From: Nymphaea colorata
Lineage: Eukaryota; Streptophyta; Magnoliopsida; Nymphaeales; Nymphaeaceae
Assembly (NCBI RefSeq): GCF_008831285.2
Contig: NC_045139.1
Coordinates: 10,444,704 to 10,504,703 of the forward strand
DNA length: 60,000 bases
Reading direction: 5' to 3'
Notes under the pieces: model-generated
The model's input: the letters and a program-made list of their open reading frames with translations, nothing else
The model's database searches: none
What the model was told of the DNA's origin: nothing
Shown here: piece by piece, positions 1-11,040 of the stretch
How positions within the stretch are numbered: position 1 is the stretch's first letter
Layout: each line of letters begins with the position of its first letter
Translations under genes and position numbers: made by a program

Positions 1-290
1 TTGGAGGTGTAAGATTGATGTGTGCTCCTGCTTTGGATAAGCAAATTAACCAAAAACATAACAAAGAGCTATTGTCTCTTCATTGAGCCTCCTAATTAGG
101 GAAGCCTCTTTCTCTATAGAAGAGGACTCGTGCATGATCTCTTCCTCATCAAATAAAGTGTTCGATGCCAATGGCGGGTACTCTATCGAGACAAAGGACC
201 GGTTTTTGCGGTCGGACAAAATGGACGATCTCTCAAGTTCATCGCCACAGAAATCGCTCTAGGTTGGAACATGTTCTGTCAACAGCCAAG
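1..290. other. W/X block tail, unit 1 (internally deleted copy)
   Basis: No gene is seen. Positions 1-160 match 13412-13567, 34865-35020 and 52840-52970, sharing the run with 'aagcaaattaaccaaaa'. Positions 163-290 then match 15668-15800 and 39778-39915. About 2.1 kb present between these two parts in the 12261-15895 copy is missing here, so this copy has an internal deletion with a junction near 160. The short open frame here is not conserved in the other copies. Confidence 0.7.
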
Positions 291-400
291 GTGAATCACG
301 TCTCTACTTTCAGTGGCATTTTTTCTGGCATACCTTTTTCCCACTAAATACTTTCGGTGACACTTGATGAACGCCATTGAAGATCAATATCCTTGTAGCG
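291..400. mobile_element. CACTA-type transposon end, degenerate copy
   Basis: This stretch matches 43622-43730 in unit 3. It contains the same 'agtggcattttttctggcat' subterminal run and ends in 'ccttgtagcg', a degenerate form of the inverted CACTACAAGAA terminus that is intact at 43720-43730. Only the last 110 bp are kept. The join to the preceding W/X block at about 291 looks like a deletion breakpoint, because other W/X copies continue differently after 'ccaaggtg'. Confidence 0.5.
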
Positions 401-2571
401 GGGATGATCTATTTGGAGACTTAAGACTTATTTGAAATAAAAAAAGAAAATGTAGAAAACTTTTAAAGTGGAAAAACACCTCTCAACTATGAACAACGCC
501 ACAAAAAAAAAGGGTCGGACTTTTACTGACTCAAAAAAAGGAGTTTGTAAAAGTTGACAGAAATAAAGCTGTATTTTTGTGGTTCAACTAGGGTCTTACC
601 CAGGCTATCAAACTGGATTTGACCAATTCATGCAATATTTTATCTACAGTTGACAAAATTCATCGATGCATGCACTTATCATAATTTGATCTGACTAATG
701 TGACAGACATGAGATGGGTCAGGTGGAAGTCAATTAGGGTACAAAATTACAATGGAACGATCTTAAGAGGGAAGTTTTAGACATTATTTTCATTGCCAGC
801 CCCTTCCATTTTAAGTAACAGAGAGGAAGAAGACAAATCATTTCTATACCAATCTAAAATACGCTTTGCAAGCATTTTACATGAACATTCAGTACATCTT
901 TAGGGGATTAAATCCTAATGGCTTTTAGTCATCAATAAAACATGTGTAGTATTTAGTTTGCAGTTTGGTAATGCGATATTGGCTCAATAATTTTCAAGTC
1001 CAAATCATGTTGGTTCCTGGAACTTAAGAGAAAGGGTACTTTTTCTGAAGAAGCCAGCTGGAAGTCTCGGAACTGAACAAGCTTGCAGTTAGGTAAGCTT
1101 AGGTTGGGTCACCACCGGGAATGTGCCAAGCTTGAGTATCCTTTTTCAAGTTCATCACACCCCTTTACCAGCGCAGAGTTCATGCACTATCACCCAACTT
1201 TTTTTCTGAACGGCTACCGCGGTGGCCATGGATAGTGACACTATCAGTACCTTTTGGTGCTCGTTATATAAGGAATTTGCTTGAAGGAATCAACGGACGC
1301 CGATGGTCCAGAAGAGCTTATTCTGTCTTCTATAAATGGACCTCGTAAGAAGAGTTAATTGAAGTCATATTGCATATACTGTGTCTCTCACTGCAGCAAT
1401 TCGAATCTAAACAGCATCTGTATGCGTTGCTAACCATAAACTACGTAATTGATAAGATCCAACTACTCATAAGGAAATACACCCTGCCAATTAAATTACT
1501 TTTCGAATATATAAATGACATCCATCTGTTAAGCTGGTTTGCTTTGTATTCCTAAAAGAAGGACGTCTCAACTCTTCTTTCTGAGATGGGTAGCAATTAA
1601 TTGACTGCAAGATAGGATGGCTTGTGAGGTCAGATGGTTGTGACTAGTGAATTTAGTGTTCGTATTTATATTTCTCAAAATTTATGTTTTCGAATTTTCC
1701 ATGTAACAATAATGTCCAAAGTGAAAATCATACTCTTAATTTGTAATTTATGAGGGTATTTTTAACCATTACTAAGCTGGCGACATATTTATGATTTTCA
1801 CTGGGCGGCGGCCTTTACGCGCGATTAGTACTAGTGCAGAGATTATAAGTCAATTTAGGTGAAGTAGTAGTAATATATGCATGTCCGTTTCTTGTGTAAA
1901 GATAAAAATCCGTTGAAGTTGTTGGCAAAAGCAGAAAAAGCATAAGATCTATACTTCTAGATTATGGCAAGAAATTTGGTCAGCTGGTTCCTAGCCTCCT
2001 ACAGGTTTTTCGATTGTGAGTTGGTGCTGGAAAAACTAGGCATTATCAAGTTTCACTTACTAGATTCTAATCTATGTAAACGATATGACGGAATTGTTTA
2101 AGGCCAAAATCCAAAGTCGGACTCTATGTCAATGTATATGTATTCAGATGTTGGCTCAATTCAGATAAATTCATGTTCCAACTTCTCCTCACATATGGTT
2201 GGTTATTGGACTTTATTTCATCGCCAACTTGCATATACACATTGGTTTGCAATTTGTATCATGGTAGCCTTTAGGAGGTGTTTGATAGCCTCAGATTTGA
2301 CAGCTTCTAGATTTGAGAACAATAGATTTACGGTCAGACCCTCCCCCCTCCTATTTTAAGTCTCACAATTTAGCAATGCAAAGAAGTAGGAAACTTTGTG
2401 TGAAGCCAACTTTTGATGAAAGCCGTCAAATTGCAGTGGGAAAAACACAGAACTAAATACAGTAAAGAAAGTTAAGGACAACACTGTTGTTACCACTGCA
2501 TACACTTGAAAACACTACACAGTTGCGTGCATCATGCATGGGAATTGACACCTGGTTTACAAAGCAAGGGG
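401..2571. other. Downstream flank of UGT-A; no gene seen
   Basis: Non-coding flank shared with 43731-45087 (unit 3) and, from about position 1772, with 29159-30148 (unit 2). Roughly 779-1771 has no counterpart in the other two units. It is either an insertion in unit 1 or sequence deleted from the ancestor of units 2 and 3. I see no transposon ends or coding domain in that 1-kb stretch. Confidence 0.6.
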
Positions 2572-2573
2572 GG

Positions 2574-2642
<69 letters not shown>

Positions 2643-2646
2643 GAGA
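2572..2646. repeat. (GA)n microsatellite in UGT-A 3' flank
   Basis: Nearly pure GA dinucleotide tract with a few GGGA interruptions, about 75 bp downstream of the UGT-A stop codon. The paralogous positions near UGT-B and UGT-C carry different TA/GA composites. The open frame across it, rich in Arg and Glu, is an artefact of the repeat. Confidence 0.95.
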
Positions 2647-2720
2647 AATAACATATTCAACGTTAGTAGGAGAGAGAGAGATCCCATGCATGCATGGACG
2701 TGATGGGAACTTGACCATCT

Positions 2721-4118
2721 TCATAGTGAAGCTACCAACTCCGTGAGCATGGTTATGAAGCCCTTCGTATAGTCTTCCTGCAACCCCTCCTGCTGAAGGA
2801 TCTCCCTCAACTTGGAGTTGTTGGCTCTCACCACCTTCCCCTTCTTCGAACCTTCAACCATTACGGTCCTCACTGCTTTCCTTACGGCCGTCCTGGTGAA
2901 CCACCCATCCCAAGCTCTCCTGTTGATCTTCACTGCGGCCCTAAGCTGCATGACCATCAGCTTCGTGTTCGGGTACTGGTCTCCCTTCACCGGCAACATC
3001 ACCAACTGGCACCCTCCCTCCACCGCCTCCACTATAGAGCTCCAGCCACCATGGTTGATATAGCAGCCGACCGCCGGATGCCTCACAATGAGTGGCTGGT
3101 TTACCCACCCGCTGCTCACCATCCCCCTTCCTCCTGCCTTCTCTCCTATCTCCGCCTCCAATTCTTGCCTATCCTTCGGCGCGTCGGCGGTAGTGTTCAG
3201 CACAGCCAGAAACGGGAATCCAGTCATCTCGATCCCCGCAACCAGCTCTTTCATCTGCTTCATCGACAGATACGACTCGCTTCCGAAAGAGCAGAAAACA
3301 ACTGTGCCCTTTGGGAACTTGTTAAGCCACTCGGCCAGCTTCGGCTCTAGGTCTCCAGCTGGGGCCTTCGGCAGGAGCACGCCGGTGGGCAGCACTGGCT
3401 TCCGGCATTGAGAAGACAGGTACTTAATCGAAGGCGCCTCCATCTCGTAGGTGCTCTTCACGGCAATGGCATCGCAGCAAGCCACAGAGGAGACCAGGCG
3501 GCTGAAGTTGGAGGCCTCTGAGCCGGAGCCGTGGGCGTTGGAGAGCATGCCACGCACCTCATAAGGCTTCACCCTCAGGTACATGGAGAGCAGCTCTCTC
3601 GGCGGCAACCTCAGCCGCCAGAGCGATGGCCTCTGGTGAGGTGTCAATCCGAAGAGGATGGTGCTAGCAATGCTGATGGCATTGAAGACACAAAAGTAGA
3701 TGGACTTGATACCGAGCAACTCCGCCACCTCCGGCACCCAGCATTGGACGAAGTCAAAGACAACGACCTGAGGGGAGAGTTTGGCGAGTATTTTAGCAAT
3801 CTGTGGCCGCGTCGCGTCCATTGCCTGCCTCAGTAGCTCGGCCAGCACCTCGCTGCAGCCGTTTGTGCTGTAGACGTCGGACGGAAGGCCGTCGATGGGG
3901 GGAAGTTTGTAGCTGAGGATGGGGATGTTAGGGTCGAGGGAGAGGCGAATCTTGGGGACGAGGGAGGGAAGGGTGAGGAAGGTGACGTTGACGCCATTAG
4001 CAGCAAGGGCGTTGGAGAGATGGACGAAAGGGAAGATGTGGCCGAAGGCTAGATATGGGAACATAACCACCTGAAGTGGCTGGTCGTGGTTGTCGCCCTC
4101 CATGGCGAGACTCCCCAT
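2721..4118 (-). CDS. UGT-A: family 1 UDP-glycosyltransferase, group A (UGT79/91-like)
   Basis: Single uninterrupted exon of 465 codons, the usual length of plant family 1 UGTs; group A genes are often intronless. It should transfer a sugar from a UDP-sugar to a small acceptor in the cytosol. Group A members commonly extend the sugar chain of flavonoid or terpenoid glycosides, so a glycoside acceptor is inferred. Seen: N-terminal Rossmann-like half with 'FGHIFPF' holding the catalytic His27, the partner Asp122 in 'VVVFDF', the 'VVFCSFGSES' stretch at about 273-282 typical of group A, and a 44-residue donor (PSPG) motif at 338-381 with Trp338, Gln341, His356, Trp359, Glu364, Asp380 and Gln381. 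The usual HCGWNS core reads HGGWSS, so Cys becomes Gly and Asn becomes Ser. Group A often varies here, but Gly in place of Cys is unusual. The start gives the full N-terminus and is shared by UGT-C. Coding DNA is far more GC-rich than its surroundings. Substrate is unknown. Confidence 0.93.
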   Translation of the reverse strand: MGSLAMEGDNHDQPLQVVMFPYLAFGHIFPFVHLSNALAANGVNVTFLTLPSLVPKIRLSLDPNIPILSYKLPPIDGLPSDVYSTNGCSEVLAELLRQAMDATRPQIAKILAKLSPQVVVFDFVQCWVPEVAELLGIKSIYFCVFNAISIASTILFGLTPHQRPSLWRLRLPPRELLSMYLRVKPYEVRGMLSNAHGSGSEASNFSRLVSSVACCDAIAVKSTYEMEAPSIKYLSSQCRKPVLPTGVLLPKAPAGDLEPKLAEWLNKFPKGTVVFCSFGSESYLSMKQMKELVAGIEMTGFPFLAVLNTTADAPKDRQELEAEIGEKAGGRGMVSSGWVNQPLIVRHPAVGCYINHGGWSSIVEAVEGGCQLVMLPVKGDQYPNTKLMVMQLRAAVKINRRAWDGWFTRTAVRKAVRTVMVEGSKKGKVVRANNSKLREILQQEGLQEDYTKGFITMLTELVASL

Positions 4119-4214
4119 TTGCTTTCTCCTTCCCTTGCTAAGTATTGAACACTAGTATGAGGAAGCTAGCTAGCTACTAGTGTGCCCGATGGGTTTTGTG
4201 CAAACCCCATGTGA

Positions 4215-4222
4215 TATTTATA
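4215..4222 (-). promoter_or_regulatory. Probable TATA box of UGT-A
   Basis: On the minus strand the sequence reads TATAAATA, about 97 bp upstream of the start codon. That implies a 5' untranslated region of about 65 nt if transcription starts roughly 30 bp downstream. The matching site of UGT-C sits at the same distance but reads CTATAAATG. Confidence 0.6.
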
Positions 4223-6117
4223 CAACTCCCTTAACCCATGTTTTGGATGAAATCACGGCGCAGCCAGTGCAGTGCTGCTTCTGGTAACGCATTGAAGTGA
4301 ATATAATGCGCATGTTATTATGAGGATACTGACATTTTTACCCAAGTGGAAACTTATCTGGTTCTCAAGATATGTAAAAAAATATCGATGGTTAGTTATA
4401 ATTTTCCTTTTTCTGGATCGACAATGGGCATTTTTTTTTAACTTTTCCTAGAATCTTACGACTAGTGATCATTTTTACACAAGTGAAAAATTATCCGGTG
4501 CTCAATATATGTAAAAAATATAGGTGGACGTGACGCATAATTTTCTTTTTTCCCAATCGATAATGTAATGTGTGCATTGGAAAAACTGCCGGTGGTATGC
4601 CTTAAGGCTTGGATCTATAATACACTTTCATCTCCAATGTCATACTTGCCGCACTTAACAAAACCTAACAAAAGATTATATGTTAGGACATGATTCAATC
4701 CTCTTATATCATATGTGTGAACTGTCTTACTGCCCGATTGTGAACACCATTATATAAGTATACGTTACTCGATAAAGCTCATGTGAGATCCTCTCGGCAT
4801 CGATCATCATCCATCGGTGAGGCTTCCGCATTGACTTCACATAATCTATTATGAGAGTGAGAGAAAGGAAATGACATTCCTATTTACACTAAATATCTGT
4901 TTTCTATGTAGACAAATAAATCAACCCTATCGGTATTAGGTTCGCTTAATTTTCTGCTGGAATATAGTGGTTAATTTTGATTTCTGTTCCATTAATATTT
5001 CTATTAGGCACTGACTTTTCAATGAAAGTCAAAATACTATAAACCTAAAGTCTTTGGATTTTCTTTCATTTTTCTTTTTAACGTATGAGCCTCCCAACTA
5101 GATGTCGCATGCATTTCCTCCATCTGTTTAAAATTTTGAACTCTATCTTCAACTGAACTTACGTATTTGTTCTACCGCCATGATGAAGAGCTTATTATAA
5201 ATAACATTAAAAATAAATAAGACATTTTATCTTTGACCACTTTCTAACAAATAAGACTACTTCTTTAACGTATGAATTTACTCCAAATAACAAAAATGTT
5301 TCCTTGAGTGTATATAAGCTCTTATGAGCCTCTAAATGAAGCATCACAAGGTCCTTTAAATTTGCTTTTTTCTTTTTTCATGATTGTTATATTTTCTCTT
5401 AATTTAGGTACCAAAGTAATTTATTCAGGAAAAACAAAGGAATCGCTGTACTTTCAATCAATATTGGTTCCTTTCCAGCGTTAAAGGTCAGCCTCATGTA
5501 ATGCACTCTCACAGTTTTGAACTTCAACTCAAAAAGTGGGTTATGTACATAATGGTCCTTAATTAGCTATTTAATTTCTAAATTTGTCCTTTAAAGTTTA
5601 GAGAATTCGGCCTCCATTATATAATTTACAAAACAGAGTCGATAGGTTTACTCATAGAGGTCATTTGGCAAATGGCTTTGTAAGTGATTCATGAATCGGA
5701 CTTAAAGATTGGAACATATTCATTGGCGCCTAGTTCTACTATTCCATGAATCTATTTCAATCTTTGAGTTCGATTTATGAAACACTCACAAAATGTTCCA
5801 GCTACCACATAACCTCTTAAAGAACAATTTTGGAAGAGAATGAGAGTTGAAACGTAAGAATCATCCTAAAAATTATGTATGTGATTTTGTATCCTTTTCC
5901 AAATTTTTTGACACAAATTAAGAGCTCATATATATGGCTATTTTTATGAAAATAACTCCCATTGACGAGCAACTTAATTAGATTGTTATCTGTTAATAGG
6001 TAAAGTGTGAAACGAAGTAAAATTTTTACCGATCGAATGCTGCACAGAATGAAGGATTCAAAAAAGAAAGAGAACCAGCTTTGGAAAAAGTAAAGTAAAA
6101 AAGTGGTTCCTGATAAA
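4223..6117. other. Upstream flank of UGT-A; no gene seen
   Basis: AT-rich non-coding DNA conserved with 46817-48730 upstream of UGT-C, so it was duplicated together with the gene. The part after about 5200 is also found, more diverged, at 7840-9575. The minus-strand open frame at 5817-6164 is hydrophobic low-complexity sequence and is not shared as an open frame by the copies, so I do not call it. Confidence 0.65.
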
Positions 6118-7830
6118 AATGCCCTACACAGCAGAAATCTACAATCAACACAGCATAAATCCACAATTTCAACTAACTGTAGATTTCAACATAAACTCTG
6201 ACCATTGTGGATCTCAAATCTACACTATGTTGTCAAAAAACGTCGAATTGAGGTCTGATCAGCAGGCGGGAGGCAGTCAGACTTCAAAATGGCGTTCCTG
6301 AGAACCGCTGTGATCTCACATCATCGTGCATCTTCTCTCTACGGTAATCAATACAACCTTACAATCAACCAAACTTTTAATAGTTTCATTTTTTTTTATG
6401 TGCTTTCATGTATGAGATGAGGTACCTCGTGTGAAGGGAGAGAGAAATTAAGCCGGATGGACCCATTTTCTTTGGATGATTGATCTATAGAGAACGCGTT
6501 GACCAGCTTGATCAAGGGTCGAAGAAGGCATGGGAAACCGATTTCGTAACCTAACACCAAGGGCCGAGTATATTGTCACTGTCAAAATTTAAAAATTTCA
6601 TCATTTTCTTGTACATAATTCTCTTTTCCTTTCCCTTTACATGCATAATCTACCGTTACGTCGATTGGAGCAGCTGCCACACAGTAACGTTCGAGGAATC
6701 ATTTAATATTGTCAACTCGAAAGTGTATGCATGGTTTCAATATTTTCAGCTTCATTCCTTCAATTTACGGTGCATCGATCTGCGGTCAGTATTCTTCATC
6801 GATGTGCAAAAAATCAAAGAAACTAAAAAGACAATATACCAACTTTAGGGATCGAACGAAGAACGCACAAACATATCAAGAGAAGAACTACAATTTCTTC
6901 CAAAACGGAAGCTAATTTCTCCAGATTAAAGGAAAAATCAGCTTAAATTTCAAGTCAAAAGATGCATTTATCACGCAATTCTATAGATATTGGAGACATC
7001 CTCCTTGATATGGCACTTCAAGCTTTGTGATCTAGTCTTATATTTTCCTATCTTCTTGTAATATTCCTCATTTCATGTTTATGTCATCTAAACATGCGTT
7101 GGTGTAAAATTTGCGACACATTTTAGATTTTGTTTTGTGTTTTCTTCTTCCTCCTCTTCTTCTTCTTCTCACTTTATGTGGGACACCTCGCCCCATTCTC
7201 CCTTGGACACTACAAATGACTCTGACAATGGTACCACTGTGTCATTAATGCAGCCAACCTTATCCTCAACTCTTCAAGTGATTTCCCGGCTGTTAAGTGA
7301 ATGGCCAAGGAGATTTTTCTAGGCATTCAAGTAAGTACACCAAGTGATCTACCCTCAGGTTGCCTGATCGAGTTAAACCAGATTATACTATAAAGTTTTC
7401 CTCTATCATGTAGCAGAGGGATGGTCATGTGCACTGAGTTGTGTCATGCACAATTCCTTATGCATGACATATGTTCCCTTGGCCAATTTCTAGGGGCAAG
7501 TGTCATGGTGCTTTACGCTGGGTATAGTTGCTAACTATCTCCACAGATCGCCCATTTGGCGCCCTAAGTGCATCCCTCTTGGTAATTAGTAGAGCCTTAT
7601 CTAACCTATGTAAGAGAGTAAACGCTGATGAAATAATATCCACAGCTAACAGCCACAGGGCAGCTCCACCACTGCTCGGCAAGTGGCATTGTTGCAAGTG
7701 ATTGGCCACGAAAATATGAAAGATAAGTTAGGGGGGACCAAGGTATATTGTCCACATTATTGATGCCATCATGAGGTGACCAACTTACGCAAATAGGCAT
7801 TTATGAATCAGTGCCTCTGAAGAGCGTACA
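6118..7830. other. Z block, unit 1: repeated unidentified sequence
   Basis: Repeated block with copies at 11041-12260 and 32162-33740. Shared landmarks are the 'agaaatctacaa' repeats near 6130, a CTT/CTC-rich tract before 'cactttatgtgggacac' near 7140-7185, and 'gtgcatccctcttggtaatt' near 7568. Different short open frames appear in each copy and none is kept intact in all, so I treat it as non-coding or as a decayed gene. I recognise no protein domain. Confidence 0.6.
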
Positions 7831-8580
7831 AGTGAAAGCTTTAGCTTGTTTAGCAAAAAAGGAAAACATTTTTTCTTTGACCACTTTATAACAACAAAAC
7901 ATACTTTTTTAATGTATGCAATATGTGGGGATGCGATATTTCACTTGCACGGCCTAAGAATTTACTACAAACAGAAAAAAAAAAAATTCCATGTGCATCA
8001 AGCTCTTGTGAACCAGAAAGTTGGTGAATATCTGACTTCTATATATAGTAACATTTTGTTTACGCATCTAAAAAGGTCTTTTTGGCATTGATACTTATGA
8101 CTTAATTTCAACGCAGAAATTGCTTCTCTTTAATTAGTTAATGAAAGAAAATTATGTATCTTATTTATTTCCAAAATCCTCTCTACTTTCTAATGTTTCA
8201 GTAGGAAGCCATAATTCTTAACCAAATTTAGCAGTTTGCAATAATCACTTTAATTAGTGTTGTCAGAATTAGGCTAAACCAGCTTGAAATATTCAATTCA
8301 AATGAAATCAATGGTGGCAAAGGATTCAGGAATCCATATGTCAACTCTACATCAACTAATTTTAGGAATATTTTACTAGTTTTTTAAATTATATTTTCTA
8401 TATTTTTTAAGACAATATTCTCTTTAATTTTTGTTGTCAATTCCAAGTGACCGAGGATTGCGATCGAGAGACGATAAACACCCCCCAGCCCACTTGTCTC
8501 TAGATCGTTCATCTCGTAAGGAGATAGTGTACTTTTTATTTATTGTTCGTACTAGAACGTGAAGATCAAGTGAATCAAGC

Positions 8581-8838
8581 GATTGAGACAAATGATTATT
8601 TATTGGTGAATAAAGCCATCCTTTCCAAGGGATTAATGATGGGCATCACAAAGCATTTCTATAAATTGACCAATCTCTAAATCCTTGTTGCAATCTATCA
8701 AACGCAAACAATAAGTTAAGCGATTGAGGCAAATGATTATTTTTTTGGTGAATAAAACCATCCTTTCCAAGGGATTTCTGTAAGTTCACCAATCTCTAAC
8801 TTCTTGTTGCAATCTATCAAACGCAAACAACAAGTTAC
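8581..8838. repeat. Diverged tandem duplication, about 120-140 bp unit
   Basis: Two adjacent copies share 'gattgaggcaaatgattatt', 'ccatcctttccaagggatt', 'accaatctctaa' and 'ttgttgcaatctatcaaacg'. The second copy lacks about 20 bp of the first. Confidence 0.85.
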
Positions 8839-9371
8839 GCTACCAATTTCTGTAAGTTCTAAAGCATGACCGTCTTAAGAAACCAAAAAGGCCACCCATT
8901 TCCTGACCTTAACCAATTTGGTTATATGTGCTACAATGGTGCACAAATTTTTATGCACATTATGGTTAATGACTAAAATGCTTTTAGTTCAAACTGAATT
9001 AAAAAATGCAAAAAAGTAAAAAGATTATGGAGGACATTTCTTTATGTCTTCTCCTTGTTTACTGCATGCACGGTGTGCATGACGCACGTAATTTTCTCTC
9101 ATTTATCCATGGACAAAAGTTGAAGCCCTAAACTCCTAAAATTTTTCCGTGGACAAAAGTTCGTACTCTTACTTTTGAGACTTTGTTCAAGCACTTGATG
9201 GGAAGGGACAAAATTTGAAATCGTGGTTTTTTTGTGTGCCTTCTACTATGTAATCCGGGGCAATCAAACTGGCCCTTAAGGACAATTTTGAAACAGATGG
9301 ACAGAAAGCCTAAGAATCAACCCAAAAAGTTTATATACGTCCTTTTGTTATATATATGGATAGGATCATAC

Positions 9372-9469
9372 GGACGTAAAATTCAATTGTCCAATTATTA
9401 ATTTCTTAAACTTCATACGAGGACGTAAAATTCAATTGTCCAATTATTAATTTCTTAAACTTTTGGACA
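9372..9469. repeat. Tandem duplication, 49-bp unit
   Basis: The run beginning 'ggacgtaaaattcaattgtc' at 9372 is repeated at 9421 with essentially identical sequence through 'ttaatttcttaaactt'. Confidence 0.9.
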
Positions 9470-9575
9470 TAAATTAAGAGCTCATATATATTATCACTTT
9501 TATGAAAATAACTCCCGGAGACAAGAAACTTAATTAAAGTGGTGAAATGTGAAACGAAATAGAATTCTGACCGTT

Positions 9576-10399
9576 GCTTGTGCAATATTTCATGGAAATT
9601 AACTACTCCATCGTACAGGCTGACAGTATTTGGAGCCCATTTTGTCCCCATTTATTTATTCATCAATCAAAAATGCACGTCCATAGCATCAAGTGGTCCT
9701 TTAATACTTTTAATATATATATATGTATATATTACGTGAACCCGTCATTGAGGCACTGCCTTTTGCCCAAGAGGGAAATTAAGTCGTGTCGGACCAATGG
9801 TGGAGCCACAAAACTTGGCTGGAGGGGCATTTGTTTAAAAATACTAATATATGGCGAGCCAGTTATATATAGTATAAAAAATGTCTAAAGATGTCTATTT
9901 AAAAATTAAAGAAAATTAAGAGACTGTGTGGGCAATTGCCCACATCAGTCACTATGTGGTTCCACGAACCGATTTTCTTTGAAACATTTTTGGTTAACAA
10001 GGTGTCCGACAGTGAAAGCACAACCCCAACCTGCTGTACTGCCGAATATGATAATGAAACTGCATTTATATTGCTAGATCTATACGACAAATTCCAACAC
10101 CTCATAATCTAGGCAAAAAAAAAAAATCATTTTCTTGAGATCAATATATATATATATATATCCAAGTCACTCAATTCACCTATAAGAGCTATCCAATCCA
10201 ATCACTAAGAAAAAAAAAAGAGAAATTATTTTGTTTATCATTTCAAAGTTTATTTCAAAGTAGTACAAATTGCAAAAAAAAAAGTACCTAGTATTGTAAT
10301 AGTTCACGTATTTTTTTCTTTGTTTTTCTCTCTTAACTAGATTGAATAACCATTGTAAATAGGTTGAGTAACATGTGGACCTTGAGTGTAGGTCCACAT
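9576..10399. other. Intergenic, no gene seen
   Basis: AT-rich sequence with a short (TA)n at about 10144-10161 and several poly(A) runs. I find no coding domain and no clear copy elsewhere in the window. Confidence 0.5.
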
Positions 10400-11040
10400 G
10401 TCTACCTCATGTCCGACTGATTCCAGAGGAGCGATGGCATATGCTTTCGCTCTTCGCAAGGCGGTTGGTGCATCTTGATGCTCCTTCCGGCAAGTCGGAA
10501 AGAGTAGGCATCTGCTGACCTGCGCATATAAGAATTTAAGAAAAAAGAATGTGAAGGGGCTCGGCGCGCTTTCAACGAGTCCCGTACAACCCCACTTTTA
10601 TGATTCCATTCGTTCACATGGCGTCTCCATCTTGCCCTTCTTGACTTATTCCTCCAAGAGAGAGCCTACTGGTTGTGTGGTCCATGAACAGCGAAATAAG
10701 GGATCCCTGCATGTTCCCGAGACCGGGATAAAGGATTCCGTGACCCACCGGACGGATCTGTCAGTTCAAGGTACAAACAGCGGCAATAAATTGGGTGACA
10801 GACACCGCACTTGCTTTTTTGGGCCTTAGATTCCTTTGGACGGATGATCAATGATAATCGATCATGGGAAGGGGCCTGCCGCCTGTGGCCGTTTTCTTTG
10901 CTGGAACTGAAAGTCCCGAGACTCCCCCTCGTGTTTGGTTTCCGTGATACGCTTTTGGGATGAACGTTTTAAATTCACCTGTTGTTGGGCATGGTTGGCA
11001 GACTCGTTGATCCTAGTCGGGAGTCGCCCAAGTTCGTTTA
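10400..11040. other. GC-richer insert, possibly organelle-derived
   Basis: About 640 bp of balanced base composition, unlike the AT-rich surroundings, inserted at the left edge of a Z block: Z resumes at about 11045 with 'caaaatttaaaaatttcatc' as at 6582. Its style, with runs such as 'gaaggggctcggcgcgcttt' and 'gaaagtcccgagactccccc', resembles plant mitochondrial intergenic DNA. I cannot assign a mitochondrial gene, and overlapping open frames on both strands show no domain. Confidence 0.35.

Larger units (their letters stand above)
7840..9575. other. Relic of a UGT upstream flank without its gene
   Basis: Position 7850 on ('ttgaccactttataacaa') matches 5230 ('ttgaccactttctaacaa') and 47855. 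Positions 9275-9575 match 5815-6060 and 48420-48640, including 'aagagctcatatatat' and 'gaaataactcccgg'-like runs. No UGT coding sequence precedes it. It therefore looks like a further array unit that lost its gene and W/X block. The middle part holds simple tandem duplications and nothing coding. Confidence 0.5.

Noticed and set aside
2506-2703. Open frame with an Arg-Glu repeat
   Set aside because: It is produced by the (GA)n microsatellite and its flanks. It is not conserved at the UGT-B or UGT-C positions.
2812-3836. Several + strand open frames inside UGT-A, and the same set inside UGT-C (45406-46430)
   Set aside because: They are antisense shadows of the GC-rich UGT coding sequence. Their conservation follows from the gene on the other strand.
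5817-6164. 115-codon hydrophobic minus-strand open frame as a membrane protein
   Set aside because: Low-complexity AT-rich sequence. The paralogous region at 48420-48770 is not open over the same span.
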